Source of the DNA: Sanderia malayensis
Taxonomy: Eukaryota; Cnidaria; Scyphozoa; Semaeostomeae; Pelagiidae
DNA: 64,000 nt
Direction: 5' to 3'
NCBI GenBank assembly: GCA_013076295.1
Contig: RQOL01000699.1
Span: 1,054,001-1,118,000 of the forward strand
Both the position numbers and the translations under genes were made by a program. This document shows, piece by piece, positions 21,501 through 33,500 of this stretch; position 1 is the stretch's first letter, and every line of letters begins with the position of its first letter. A model generated the notes under the pieces. That model worked only from the letters and a program-made list of their open reading frames with translations, searched no databases and had not been told where the DNA came from.

Positions 21501-24500
21501 ATCAAAGTTTTGATGCGTGAAAATCCTATCGTGCTTTTGTTAAAATCCTACCTTGAAATTGTACATAAAATCCTAATAATTGATTTGGAACATGTTATGT
21601 TGATTATAGTAGAAAGCTTACATAAATACTCCGACATTTATTAAGATTTCATATCATTAGTTGAATCAAGCCTTCAATTGTAGCATGACTCACAACTAAT
21701 TCTCAGCTTTGCTCCTGCATCGCGCGGGCTTCATCGAACACGGAAATCTAAATGAATTCTATTTTCGAACTTGAATTTGCCTTTCACGAGCCAGAAATCT
21801 CTTTGTTTAGCTATAAAATTGCGCTTCTTTACCTCGAATTTTGACCCCCTTACCTTCAGAATTTTCAAAAACAAACTTGATTTTTGAGTTCTACGCATAA
21901 ACATTGTCCTTTGTGCAATTTTTTAACGAATTCTAAACAAATTTATTTTTTCGCAAAATTTTTTCATCTGGGACCTTACTGGGACGCTGGGACGGAAAGG
22001 GTGTATTTCGGCAACCAAAGCATGTATTTCGCTGACCCAGGGAGCTCTTTAAGTCAAGTAGATTATCTTACCGCATTACCGTATTAAACGCCCTGGGCGT
22101 TAACTGGAGAAAATGCGGCATGTAAAGGGTTTGACATGTGGGGAGCTTTTGATAACGATATGTAATTCTATCTACCCAAGAACATAGCTCGTCTCTACAT
22201 GTCGTTATCGATAGTATGGTTATTCATATGGTATTCGTGTTTTTCCTTTTAGGGTTGGCTGGTGGATCTCGTTAATCGGTTTGGCAATCTTGGTGGCTTC
22301 GACAAGCTGACGAAGAGAATCTGCGATTGTGGAAATATTAATATTCCCGTCATCTGTGCGCAGATAAGGTAATACATTAGCTTCTATTGTATCTATGGCA
22401 GCTTTATGCTGTTGATTATGAAAGGGTAGCTACACAGCCATATTTGCGGACTCTTGATACTGTGTGACCATGTAGCAGTCTATGGACTATTGATACGTAT
22501 AACTATATAGCAGTCTGTGGACTATTGATGCGTATAACTATATAGCAGTCTGTGGACTATTGATGCGTATAACTATATAGCAGTCTATGGACTATTGATG
22601 CGTATGACTATATAGCAGTCCATGGACTATTGATACGTATAACTATATAGCAGTCTATGGACTATTGATGCGTATGACTATATAGCAGTCTATGGACTAT
22701 TGATACGTATGACTATATAGCATCATGTAGACTCTTGGTACTGGAAGACTATACATCATCTTATGGAGTCTTGGAGTTCTACGGCTGTTAGAACCATATT
22801 ACTACTTCAAGCGTAATTGGTGTTGAATACTAATTACTTTGTCTGTTTTCGTCTTAGACCTTTTGGCCAATGTGCAGAGTTTCTTACTTTGAAAACGATC
22901 AAAGATTCGCTCATGCCTTGCGTGGTAGGAAACAACAGAATCAACACTTCTTTTCTATACAGTTGAACTTTGAGTCTGATTATATTGAATACAATGTTAT
23001 TTTCTACCTGTGTTGACAATTTTAGCTCGTTATCAAGAAGTACATGGAAGATCTGACCGACGAAGAATTGAAAAAAGAATCAAAACAGGAGTTGAAAAAC
23101 GAAGTTATCTCCACTATCATTCGAGTAAGTAGAGCTGCTTAGATTATCAGAATTAACAGCTGTTTTCTACGTCAGCTCATTAAGTGAGCTAGCATATCTT
23201 TCTCTCTCTTTAAATACATCTGCTTTTTGTCTTCTCCCTGCAGAGCATGAAGAATTTTGCAGCTCGCCTACAGGATCAAGAGGAGTTTTGCAAACAGCTT
23301 GAAAAACTTAGGCTGCAAATGATATTAAGGCAAGCATCTATTGCTAGCTCTTTATTAATGCCGTTTGTATGCAACTGGGTCTGCATTCAACCCTGTTTCA
23401 GTAATGGTCTGCAGAGACCTCACGACACTGTCCATATATTCCGGTGTTAGTAATGGTCTAAAAGACCTCTCAAGACTGTATAAACGCACCTTGTGTGTTA
23501 GTAATGGTCTAAATAAACCTTATAACACTATCCATATGTCCGTAGTATGACTCTGCTATTTCTTTCACACAGACTTTTGCAAGTTTCTTCGTTCAATGGA
23601 AAAATGAATGCTCTGAATGAGGTATACACTTCTTGCTGTATTATTATTTTGAATATTGAAACTGCATACAAATATGCCTGTTTCTTTTTTTCACATCTTA
23701 TAATATTGTAGCGGTAACGGATGTCTGTCGCAAAGGCGTCCAGAGGTGAACATTTGTAAATGTGGTTCCGAGATCTGCCCCCTCTGTTCTTTTCCAAAAC
23801 CACTCATAATTGTTCCCAGTAACGTGTATATTTGTAATATCTATTTTGTTTCTCGTAATTCGTTTTGGTTTTCGAGATATTTCAATTTTTCTGCCTCGAA
23901 AATTCTTTTGTTTCTCGTTTAATCTCTGCTTTGTGTTACTTGAAGTTTGTCTTTTGAAGCTCCACTTGTATGCTCGGGTTTGTTTACATATAGCGGTGTC
24001 TCGTTCTATTGTTAATAATTTTGTCTTTGTTCTTTCAAAGATAAACAGAATGATTTTTAATGTATGGTATCTCCGCCACATACATCATGGCTATGATGAT
24101 ATTGAGTATCTAACTGTTGAAATGGTTGCCGTAAGTTGTCTTATGATTTTCAACAATCCAACCTCGTCTTGTTCCATCCATCTTCTTTTATCATCTCCAT
24201 CCTTCTATTTCTTCTTTGGTTGTCTTTCTTTTTTCACCTAACTTTGAATCTTCTGATCTACTTTGTCTGTGGAGCTCGTTCCTCCTGTAGCTTTCTTGTA
24301 GGTTTCTAATCTCCCAATCTATTGCATTTTCACATCTTTATACTAAACCATTTCCATTTATCTCTCAGTCAGATGGAAAGCTAACCTAACATACTTGTTT
24401 TATTTAGGAGTGGCTGCAGGAAAACAATGTACTTGCAGTTGTTCTGAAGGACAACCTTCATCAGCCTCAGGTGAGTAATCATCAAAATTTGATATTCTTG

Positions 24501-27500
24501 CCCCATAGAAACCAGTCACAACACATTGCTTTCTAGCAGGAATTTCTATAGCATGGTGGTAGGCTCGCGTCCTAACCTAATCAACTCTTGTCATTAAAAT
24601 AATTGATCTTTTATTACATATTAGTACGTGGAGAAATTGGACAGGATAATCAGATTTTTAATCAAAGTAAGGACACTGACGTTAAACGACCTCGATACGA
24701 TCTGGAACGCACAGGTGTGTTTCCTACTTTTATCCCCCCAGGGGGGATTAATGTATCTTATTCTTTTCTTTCGTATATAGTAGACTTTTCCTATTTCCTT
24801 ATCCCTATCTCGAACCAATTCTTCAGGCCCTTGGAGGTTCGAGTTATTCAGAGTCAACTGCATGATGCAACTGCAGTGAAAATCCGTATACAAGAACTTC
24901 CAAATTGCAGCTTGCTCTTAAGAACAATATTGTTTCTTCTATTGTTTTCTACCTTCTTCTATTGCAATGTCCACCTAGAGGTTCCTTAATCCATTGGTTC
25001 TTATATGTAGGGTGTTACTGTCTATTAACTACTTAAGGTCTAAGGTATCTGCATCTATAAGCTAAGCGTATCTTATTTTGCCATATATAGCAGAGTCAGA
25101 GCTCTTTGCCAGCAATAATATATGCTATAATGATTGACTCTCTTCATCTTGCTTCTTTAGATTGGGAAACACGAAGCAATCGTGAAGAATGTTCATGATC
25201 TTTTTGCAAAGCTTTCCTGGGATTTCTCGGCCGAACAGCTAGACCACCTTTTTGCGAGATTCCAGGTAATTTTGATGTATTTACTTTCGATAATCCAATC
25301 CCAAACGTTATCCCCAGTGCAATAACTTTACATTACTTGTTATGCCGCGTGGTGAGATGTACTACTTGAGTCTCCATGCTAGCTGCTTCGCAGTTTTCAA
25401 ACAGGAACGAACACAGGCTTTCAAGGTTGACTATGCGGTATAGCATACCTTTGTATCGAGTCTTGTTTCGAATATTCCGACTGTTGCTTTTTTAGGCCAG
25501 TTGGAAAGAGGCGAACAAAAAACAACAAGAAAAGCTGCTTGAACTGATTCGAAGACTCGCTGAAGACGACAAAGAGGGAGTCTTTGCACACAAGGTAAAC
25601 AAGACTTGATTCCAAACACTATAGCAATTATATACCCCCTGAAAATAGACCCAGATGCATAGGTTTTCAATAGTGTTTGCTTGAAGATGTATGCTTCAAT
25701 TGTAATGATTGTCTTGCAGGTTTTGGGTTCGCTGTGGCATTTGGCACACAGTGATGATCTTCCAACTGATATCATGGACCAAGCATTGGTGGCTCATATT
25801 AAGATTCTTGACTTCAGTTGCTCTCAGGTTAGTTTGAAGATTTAACGAGGCTAATTGACGGACCATGGTCTTTGTAGGTTGTTTTTCTCGGACTGTAACT
25901 TTTGTTGTCTTTTTCTAAGACCCAAGATCGCGACAATCTCAGACTGGAATGGATTAATCACTGTTTGGACGAGCTTCGCAAAGGACGATGGGTCATTCCG
26001 GCACTCAAGCAAATCAAAGCAATCTGTGAGTTATTCTACGAGGTGAGAATTCTCTGACGTCACTAACTGATATACATCCAATCTGCATCCATGTGGCTTT
26101 TGATTTTTCGCCCACGGTGTGCTCTGTCGGAATGAAGCATGCTGATTGGATGTGTCTTTCAATCCCGGCATGCTTTTGTCGTTGTTTTAAGTGCAATTGA
26201 GTCTCGATATGAAGAACCCCTTGTCTCTCCCCTTCTTTCATGCTACGAACTATACGCCAAATACCAGACTCATTACATTGCGTCTCTGTGTTTTGCTCAT
26301 TCCTTCGCTCCACTAAGCGAAACACAGGGACGCAATGTAATGAGTCTAGCCAATTACAGTAAGGCTCTGCAATTAAGAAGCATGCTTGTCAGGTTTATCC
26401 CTATTGTCTACAAGAATATCTTATTGTTTACTATTGTTCTTCTGAGCCTGAAAGTTCTTATAAGTGGTTTTTTATTTGTGGGGCCTCACTGTATCTTGAA
26501 CTGCTTTACAATAAGAGTTTATCCTCGGTATAACGTGTCTCTAATATCACTTTAGTTCCTTTTAAAGGCCCGTTATGCCGGGGTTTATGAGTATCTACGT
26601 ATTTGGTGTACGCAGACTGTACACGCTCATATAGTTATGCCTGTATTTGTGTTGATTCTTTAGGGATATGGCCAAATGCAGAACCCGCATGTTCAGTACA
26701 GAAATGTCGTCATCGAGAGAATGCAGAATAGACACGGAATGGTGAACCTCGTCGCTGAAAACCTCTCCGTTTACATGGAGAATATCAGAGACATGGTGAA
26801 AGGTATGCTACCCCCCTTCGATTTTGTTACCTGTCGGCTTAAATCAACCTGACTCGCTCTGTGAAACGGGGGATAGTGTAGGACGTAGCTAGTGCTATGG
26901 TCTTTGACTGCGTTCGTCACACTTGTATTGCTGGCTAGTTGATTCATTTTGCTTTCATGCTGTCTTACACGTGTTTGTTGTTTCTTTCAGCCGACCCAAA
27001 AATCAACCCAGAGACACTCGCCCTGGACGGTAGATATACGCATGCCCATCAAATTCAAGAAAGATTGAATTTTCTTAGGTATTTACCCTCTGTTTTTTAA
27101 TTATGCAATCATGTCTTCATTATCAGGTTGTTTATTTTCGAAATTATTTTTTCTCCTGTCTGTCATCCTGTTTTTCCGTCACCCTTCGTTTGTTTATCAT
27201 TTGTTGAAAATTCTTTTTGAAAGGTTTATTTTGAACGATGGAAAGCTGTGGCTTTGCGAACCGCAAGCAAAACAGGTTTGTTAATTGTTTATTTAATCTT
27301 CATATATTTGGAATTATTCTTTGAAATCCATTTATATATTTAGTGCAATTTGCTCTCTTTGTTGTTCATGTTTCTCTTGTTTATGCTATACCAGTTTATG
27401 TCTGTTAAATTTTTAATTGAAGTCCATGTTTTTGCATTTCTAGATTTGGATATGTTTAGCGGTACACTGTGTCTTTCCCTGTGATATGGATATTTGTTTC

Positions 27501-30500
27501 AAATGGTTCTCTAAGGTATTAGCTTTTTAACTTGTTATTAACTTTTTTCTCACATAGACAGAAAGACTTTACAAGACTTTTATTCAAACTTTTTCTGTCT
27601 CTTGGGAGCTTTGAGTTTCTAAGTTATGATAATTGTTGCATTTTTGCCCCTCTTGGGAATTGTGGTTATTTGAAATATCTTTTTATTACATCTTAGGTTA
27701 TGAGTGATGATCCTGATCTCGATCCAGAGATATGTAAACAGTTTTTCGAAGAGAATGTCTTAGCACTGGAAGCAAGCAAACTTAATGAACACGGATTGAG
27801 GTAATTAGCAAGTATATTTTTACTGCAAGTTTCATTCTTGGCTCCTTTAATTTTCTTCTTCTTTCTCCTTTATTTTTCTTAGTTTTCTTAGTCTTCTAAT
27901 TCATAAAGATTTTTGTAGCATCTTTTGTCTGCCAGCTTTTCTAGTCCTTTTAGCTTCTTTACTTTTTTAGCTCTTCTATTTTTGAGTTTTTCAAGCTCAT
28001 TCAGTCTTCTAATTCTTCTAGTCCTTATAATTCCTCCAGCTTTTTTATTATTCTTTAGCTCCTTAGCTTCTTTAGTTCTTCTATCTTTGATTTCAATAGA
28101 TACATATCTAAAGATTGTTTGAGAGCACTCTTAAACGCCGGCACATCTAAATACTAAGATAATAAGATTTTCCTTCCTCATCTGTTTTGTCTTTTGTTCT
28201 GCAGGTGCTTTGAAAGGTTTTTCAAATATGTAAATACTAAAGAGGGAGTTTTAACAAAGAAAAGAAATGGTTCCTATGTGCTCGAGAAAACCCAGCTCAT
28301 TGGATATGATTATTTGTGGCAGGTACAAAGCATTCCCTATCTCATATTCCAATTTTATTAATGTGTTTTACAGCAGTTTTAATTCTGCTAAGGTCTTTAC
28401 CTACTTGATAAACATTTTAGATATTAAACATTGATGAAAGTTCCCAGTATTTCACTTTGAGTATACCTTAACACTGTATGGTTTCTCGGGTGCTTGTGAG
28501 CTGGCTTTAAATCATTATCATTATCTGCTTTTCAGATCATCTTGAATGCTAACCACGAAATAGCGAGCTGTGCAATTGAGATACTGAAAGAAATTTATAC
28601 GAACCTTGGCTCTGATCTAAGAACAAAACCGGTATGCAGATTTCATTGCTAACAATTCAAGTAGTATACTATAATAAGAATAGCAGTTCATCATGCCATG
28701 AACGGGGGTGTTTATGAGGTTGATGCTTGGAGAGATACTCATAAACCCCCCTGTTCATGACACGATATGCTTTTATTCTTTTTACGGCAATGACTGGACA
28801 GGCATACGCAAGCATATTCACAAAGTGATGTATTTAGAGCGTAAAATGTATGTTATGAAGTAATCTAAGGGCCGTTAGGTATACCAGACAGTTACCTACA
28901 CAGATAGTTGGCTATCATGATATCATGATATCATGATGCCATTATCCATATGCCATGATGCCATTATCATGATATCATGATGCCTTTTCGTATACGTAAT
29001 TGCTGGCTGGATTATTAGAGGTTGTTATGGACCTGTTGAGGAGTATTCGGCTGTTTTGTTATTGTTCATACTGTTTTATTTTCAGTTCGATATCCACGAT
29101 AAGTTTATCAAGAACTGCATGAATCGTCTCAACCCATCCTACGAAGCACTGAACAAGGAGCCTGCTAATAAAGCTGTTGTCAAAGAAGAAGCAAGGAAGA
29201 CCGTGCTTTGCTTAACAACCTTGAAAGAATATGTTTCCGAATGTGATAATTGCTATCCAGACGAGCGTGCTTATTTGCCGCATGAAAGGTATGGTTTCAA
29301 TTGATATACGGGCCCCCGTGTTCTTATCACTTTGCAGTTGAAAGTCAATGTGAAAAGAACTGGTGCACGGGAGCTAGTCATGTTGAATCATGCGTCTGCA
29401 TGCGCTACATATATCGCCGTTCTATTAAGCCCCAAATTGCATAAAGATACTGAGTCTAATCTCAATAGATAACAACAGATTAGAAGTTCAGTGGTGTTTA
29501 TGAGAAATATAAACAAGTACTTATCTGAAACATAAACAAATGCTTATCCGAAATATAAACAAGTACTTATCTGAAATATAAACAATTGCTTGTCATAAGT
29601 ATATGGCCCTGTTCACACGACACCGTTTTCATTTGACTCCGTTTTCATTTCGATCCGTTTACGATACTGCGTTCACACCGAAACGATTGAAAACGGTGCA
29701 TTCCGATCCGCTTTTGCGTTTGCAAATGAAAACGCTCTGGAGGTGGAGTGCTCCGTTTTCATTTGACTCCGTTTTCACTTTGGACTCGTGTGAACGCATG
29801 AAAACGGAGTCAAGTGAAAACGGAACCTCTTCTCAGTGTAACAGCTTCGTTTTCGATTGCTTTTGGCGCCGAATGTAAACAAATTAGAAATACTTGATTG
29901 ACTTGACAAATTGAATATGAATGTGTTTGTCGTAGATGTTTTGGAGTTTTTTGTTCCTGTAATGACTTTATTACATGTTTGATAGTGAGGACATATATAG
30001 TTTATTGTTGAATTTATTACAAACTACTCACCAAGCTAAATTTAGGAAATTTTTGAACACGGAAATGGGAATAGGCTGTCAAATTTTGGTGCAAAAGCAA
30101 CATTACAAATATTTGAAACAGCAGGATTCGCAGCGGGAGCGAAGTAAAGCGTAAACTTGTGAAAAGTGAAAACGGTGTCGTGTGAACACAGTGAAAAATG
30201 CGCACCGTTTTGCCTCTGGAATCCGGAGCGAAATGAAAACGGTGTCGTGTGAACGAAGCCTATAGCTATAGGTACTTTGTACAGAAACATTCATAGTTCA
30301 TATACAGAAAGTATATGAACTATGAATATATGAAGTATATGAACTATAATGTAAATGCAGTTTATCAATGCGCCAGATGTTCGGCTCTTTGCTTTCCAGT
30401 TTGTTGTGAAGGGAGCTCATAATATCGTGGGTAAAATGTACAACGAACCGGTTTATCAAGGGACTAGGTTTTTCGTTCATTACATAGGGGAGCTCGTCAC

Positions 30501-33500
30501 ACAAAGGGCTTGCCACATTGATATCCCATTGCAATAGCCATGCGTGTTGTTGTAACAGACACTAACATTTCTTTGATCACAGGGCATGCCGTGGAAAGCA
30601 CGTCACATTGTACATTCGCTTCTCCCCGCAAGCGAGGCAGTCGGAGGACTTTGAAATCTGGTCACACAAGAACGAATCGATAGCCGGTGTACGACGCCAC
30701 ATCTACAACCGTTTAAAGATGTCACCGCTGAGCGTGAAACTCGACCTGCACTGCAACGGGGAAGCGTTGAACGGCGCGGATGATCGAAGACTCGTTGGAC
30801 ATATTCCACTGAGAGATAGAACCGTAAGAACAGTCATTGTGTATACGCTTTTTACAATTTATCGCTTGCCAGCTACTATTGATAGAACAATAGTTTGATT
30901 TTGCATCTAGCTTGCTGTTCAAATACAATAAGGTATTGTTTCTTATGCTGGAGAGTAACGAGCAAGGAAGCTCATTGAATAAGATTTATCCAGCTTGCTG
31001 GTCGTAAAATACTGATAATATATTATACCATCTCTTACAGATCATCACTGTTAAGCTTGGAGCGGTTGGAGGAAGCCCCCCGTCTTCACCTGACTCTTCT
31101 TCAGATGGTTCACCACCGTCCACCCCCCGACCTGGCGATGGGCCTAATCCAGAAGCAGAACAGTGCTTGCCCGGAGTGGTATGTTGTATCATTTTGCCTC
31201 GAGCATCTTTATTTCTCGATTGGCTTGCCATATCTCTTGGTCTTGTCACTTTAAGTCCTCCTTACATCTCTCTTACATCATCTTTGCATCTCTTTTGCGT
31301 CCTCTTTGCATCTCTCTTGCATCCTCTTTGCATCTCTCTTGCATCCTCTTTGCATCTCTCTTACATCTTCTTTGCATCTCTCTTACATCCTCTTTGCATC
31401 TCCTCTTGCATCCTCTTTGCATCCCTCTTACATCCTCTTTGCATCTCTCTTACATCCTCTTTGCATCCCTCTTACATCCTCTTTGCATCTCTCTTGCATC
31501 CTCTTTGCATCTCTCTTGCATCCTCTTTGCATCTCTCTTACATCCTCTTTGCATCTCCTCTTGCATCCTCTTTGCATCCCTCTTACATCCTCTTTGCATC
31601 TCTCTTACATTCTCTTTGAATCTCTCTTACATCCTCTTTGCATCTCTCTTGCATCCTCTTTGCATCTCTCTTGCATCCTCTTTGCATCTCTCTTGCATCC
31701 TCTTTGCATCTCTCTTACATCTTCTTTGCATCTCTCTTACATTCTCTTTGAATCTCTCTTACATCCTCTTTGCATCTCCTCTTGCATCCTCTTTGCATCC
31801 CTCTTACATCCTCTTTGCATCTCTCTTACATTCTCTTTGAATCTCTCTTACATCCTCTTTGCATCTCTCTTACATCCTCCTTACATCTCTCCTTATATCC
31901 TCTTTGTTTTAATTCTTCCCCATATATATTGCTGACATTATCGTGCTATTTTATTTCTTTAGATTATGTCGAAAATGAAATTCGCAAATTCCCTTTTCGT
32001 TCTTGGTGATCTCGGAATGAAACACAAGATTCCAGAGCTTCGGGACATATCCTTGAGTCTTCTGAACATCATTCCATCTGGTAAGTGTATTTGCCTGGTA
32101 GGTCGAGAGGTGCTCGCTGCCATAAGGCAGCAGTTAAATGATGCCCCTCTGTACTCTGCAACTGTGTTATCTCCGATAGTAATAAAGGACTTTATCTTGT
32201 TTTCAGATGTTGATACGATTCGTAAAATAAAGATGATTTGCCAAGACCGGGTTATGAAAGGATCGAATTCAAAGATCAGCCTTGATTTGTTGTTCTTCAC
32301 GCCGTCTCCCATCCACGTACTTTACAATTTGCAGGTCAGTATAAACATCCGTCCAGCGCATTACCTGGTTGTTAAAGTCAACGTATATTACGACTTGGTT
32401 CGGGGGGTAACGTCACATGATTATGAACTGATGCATACGAAGAGATGTGTTTATTACGCACTGTTATTAACATCCGAAGATTGATAAACTTTTTATCGCC
32501 CTGAAATGCTCCTACAATACAATGTCAACATTGCATCTTTTTGCTGTTGTCCGGGGGCAATGTTCATGGTTTTGTTTCCTTTTCAGGTTATATATTCCTT
32601 GCTGATGCCCGCTGCTCAGCCTGCGAGTGAAGCATCTTCAAGTTTCCAGGTTTTTGATCACGAAATTCCAGCTCATTTTCAGACATTTTTGTTTGCTTTG
32701 TTCAGAGAGAAACAGAGTGTGAATTGATTTTGTAATTCATGCTATTTTTGTTTTTAGCACGATTTTATTCTGGCTGGTGGGATTAAAGCTGTTTTAAATA
32801 TGTTAACAAAGAACACGTTCCTTTTGAACTCAGACACGTTGATAAGAAGGTAAGAGTTTCACTCTTCCACTATTTCAATCTTCCAGCAATTTGCCTGTAT
32901 TAATACATTCATACGTTCATATGCAAATCTACATATTTGCTTTTCGTTTACGCTTGCAATAACAGTAAAACCAAAAAGCTGATGTGTTATGTGTCTTACT
33001 AGAGTAAAACATCCTTATAACGGAGAGCTAGTTGTCGCTATGCCATGCTGTGCTATGGCATACTACAATGCCAATCTTACACTTGATACTTCTGCACCTC
33101 CTGAAATATTAATAGATCCAATATTAACCTAGACTCACTACATTGCGTCCCTGTTCCTCGCTCGTTTTTGTCTCTCTCGCTCATTTTTCGTCTTGCCTTG
33201 TGTCTACAGGGACGCAATGTAGTGGGTCTAATATTAATCCACCCTTAAAATGAATTGCTTCTTTTCGCTCATGTTATTGACGATTGCCTGAAATGATTTT
33301 TAGGTCAGCATTTCAGACTCTGTTGAAGATTGCCAAATTGCTCTTCACCGTCATCAGCTACGCTCAGGTCGCCATTGTCGCCGAAGCACTGAAGAAGGAC
33401 TCTGGGAAGGAGCTCACCGATACTGCGCAGCAACATGGGGCTGCCGTCGTATTGCAGCAAGCGCTGCAACAAATTCCCAACCCTTGTCATGAATGCGTGC

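Larger units (their letters stand above)
19795..22001 (-). mobile_element. piggyBac-like element with long inverted ends, unit 1 only
   Basis: 2.2-kb element in USP9X intron 5. The ends CCCTTTCCGTCCCAGCGTCC and their complement extend as nearly identical arms of about 430 bp (19795-20226 and 21570-22001). A TTAA precedes the left end (19791-19794); the right flank is TGTA, so the expected duplication is incomplete. On the minus strand 21297-20962 encodes a segment reading [20 protein letters not shown] and ending near YGWVDK, which resembles the DDD-type core of piggyBac transposases. Also on the minus strand 20450-20285 encodes [20 protein letters not shown], like their C-terminal Cys-rich domain. 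The transposase is broken and partial. Absent from unit 2. Confidence 0.82.

Noticed and set aside
22440..22735. Regular 35-bp repeats suggesting a CRISPR array
   Set aside because: Units are directly abutting with no unique spacers, in an intron of an animal gene.
24000..24241. Phe/Cys-rich ORF suggesting a small membrane protein
   Set aside because: It spans intron 10, exon 11 and intron 11 of USP9X in a different frame from the gene, with a hydrophobic bias caused by T-rich intron sequence.
31163..31935. Long Leu/Ser/Ile-rich open frames (over 200 codons) in three forward frames
   Set aside because: They are translations of the 22-bp pyrimidine-rich minisatellite in a USP9X intron; the period and base bias explain the open frames.
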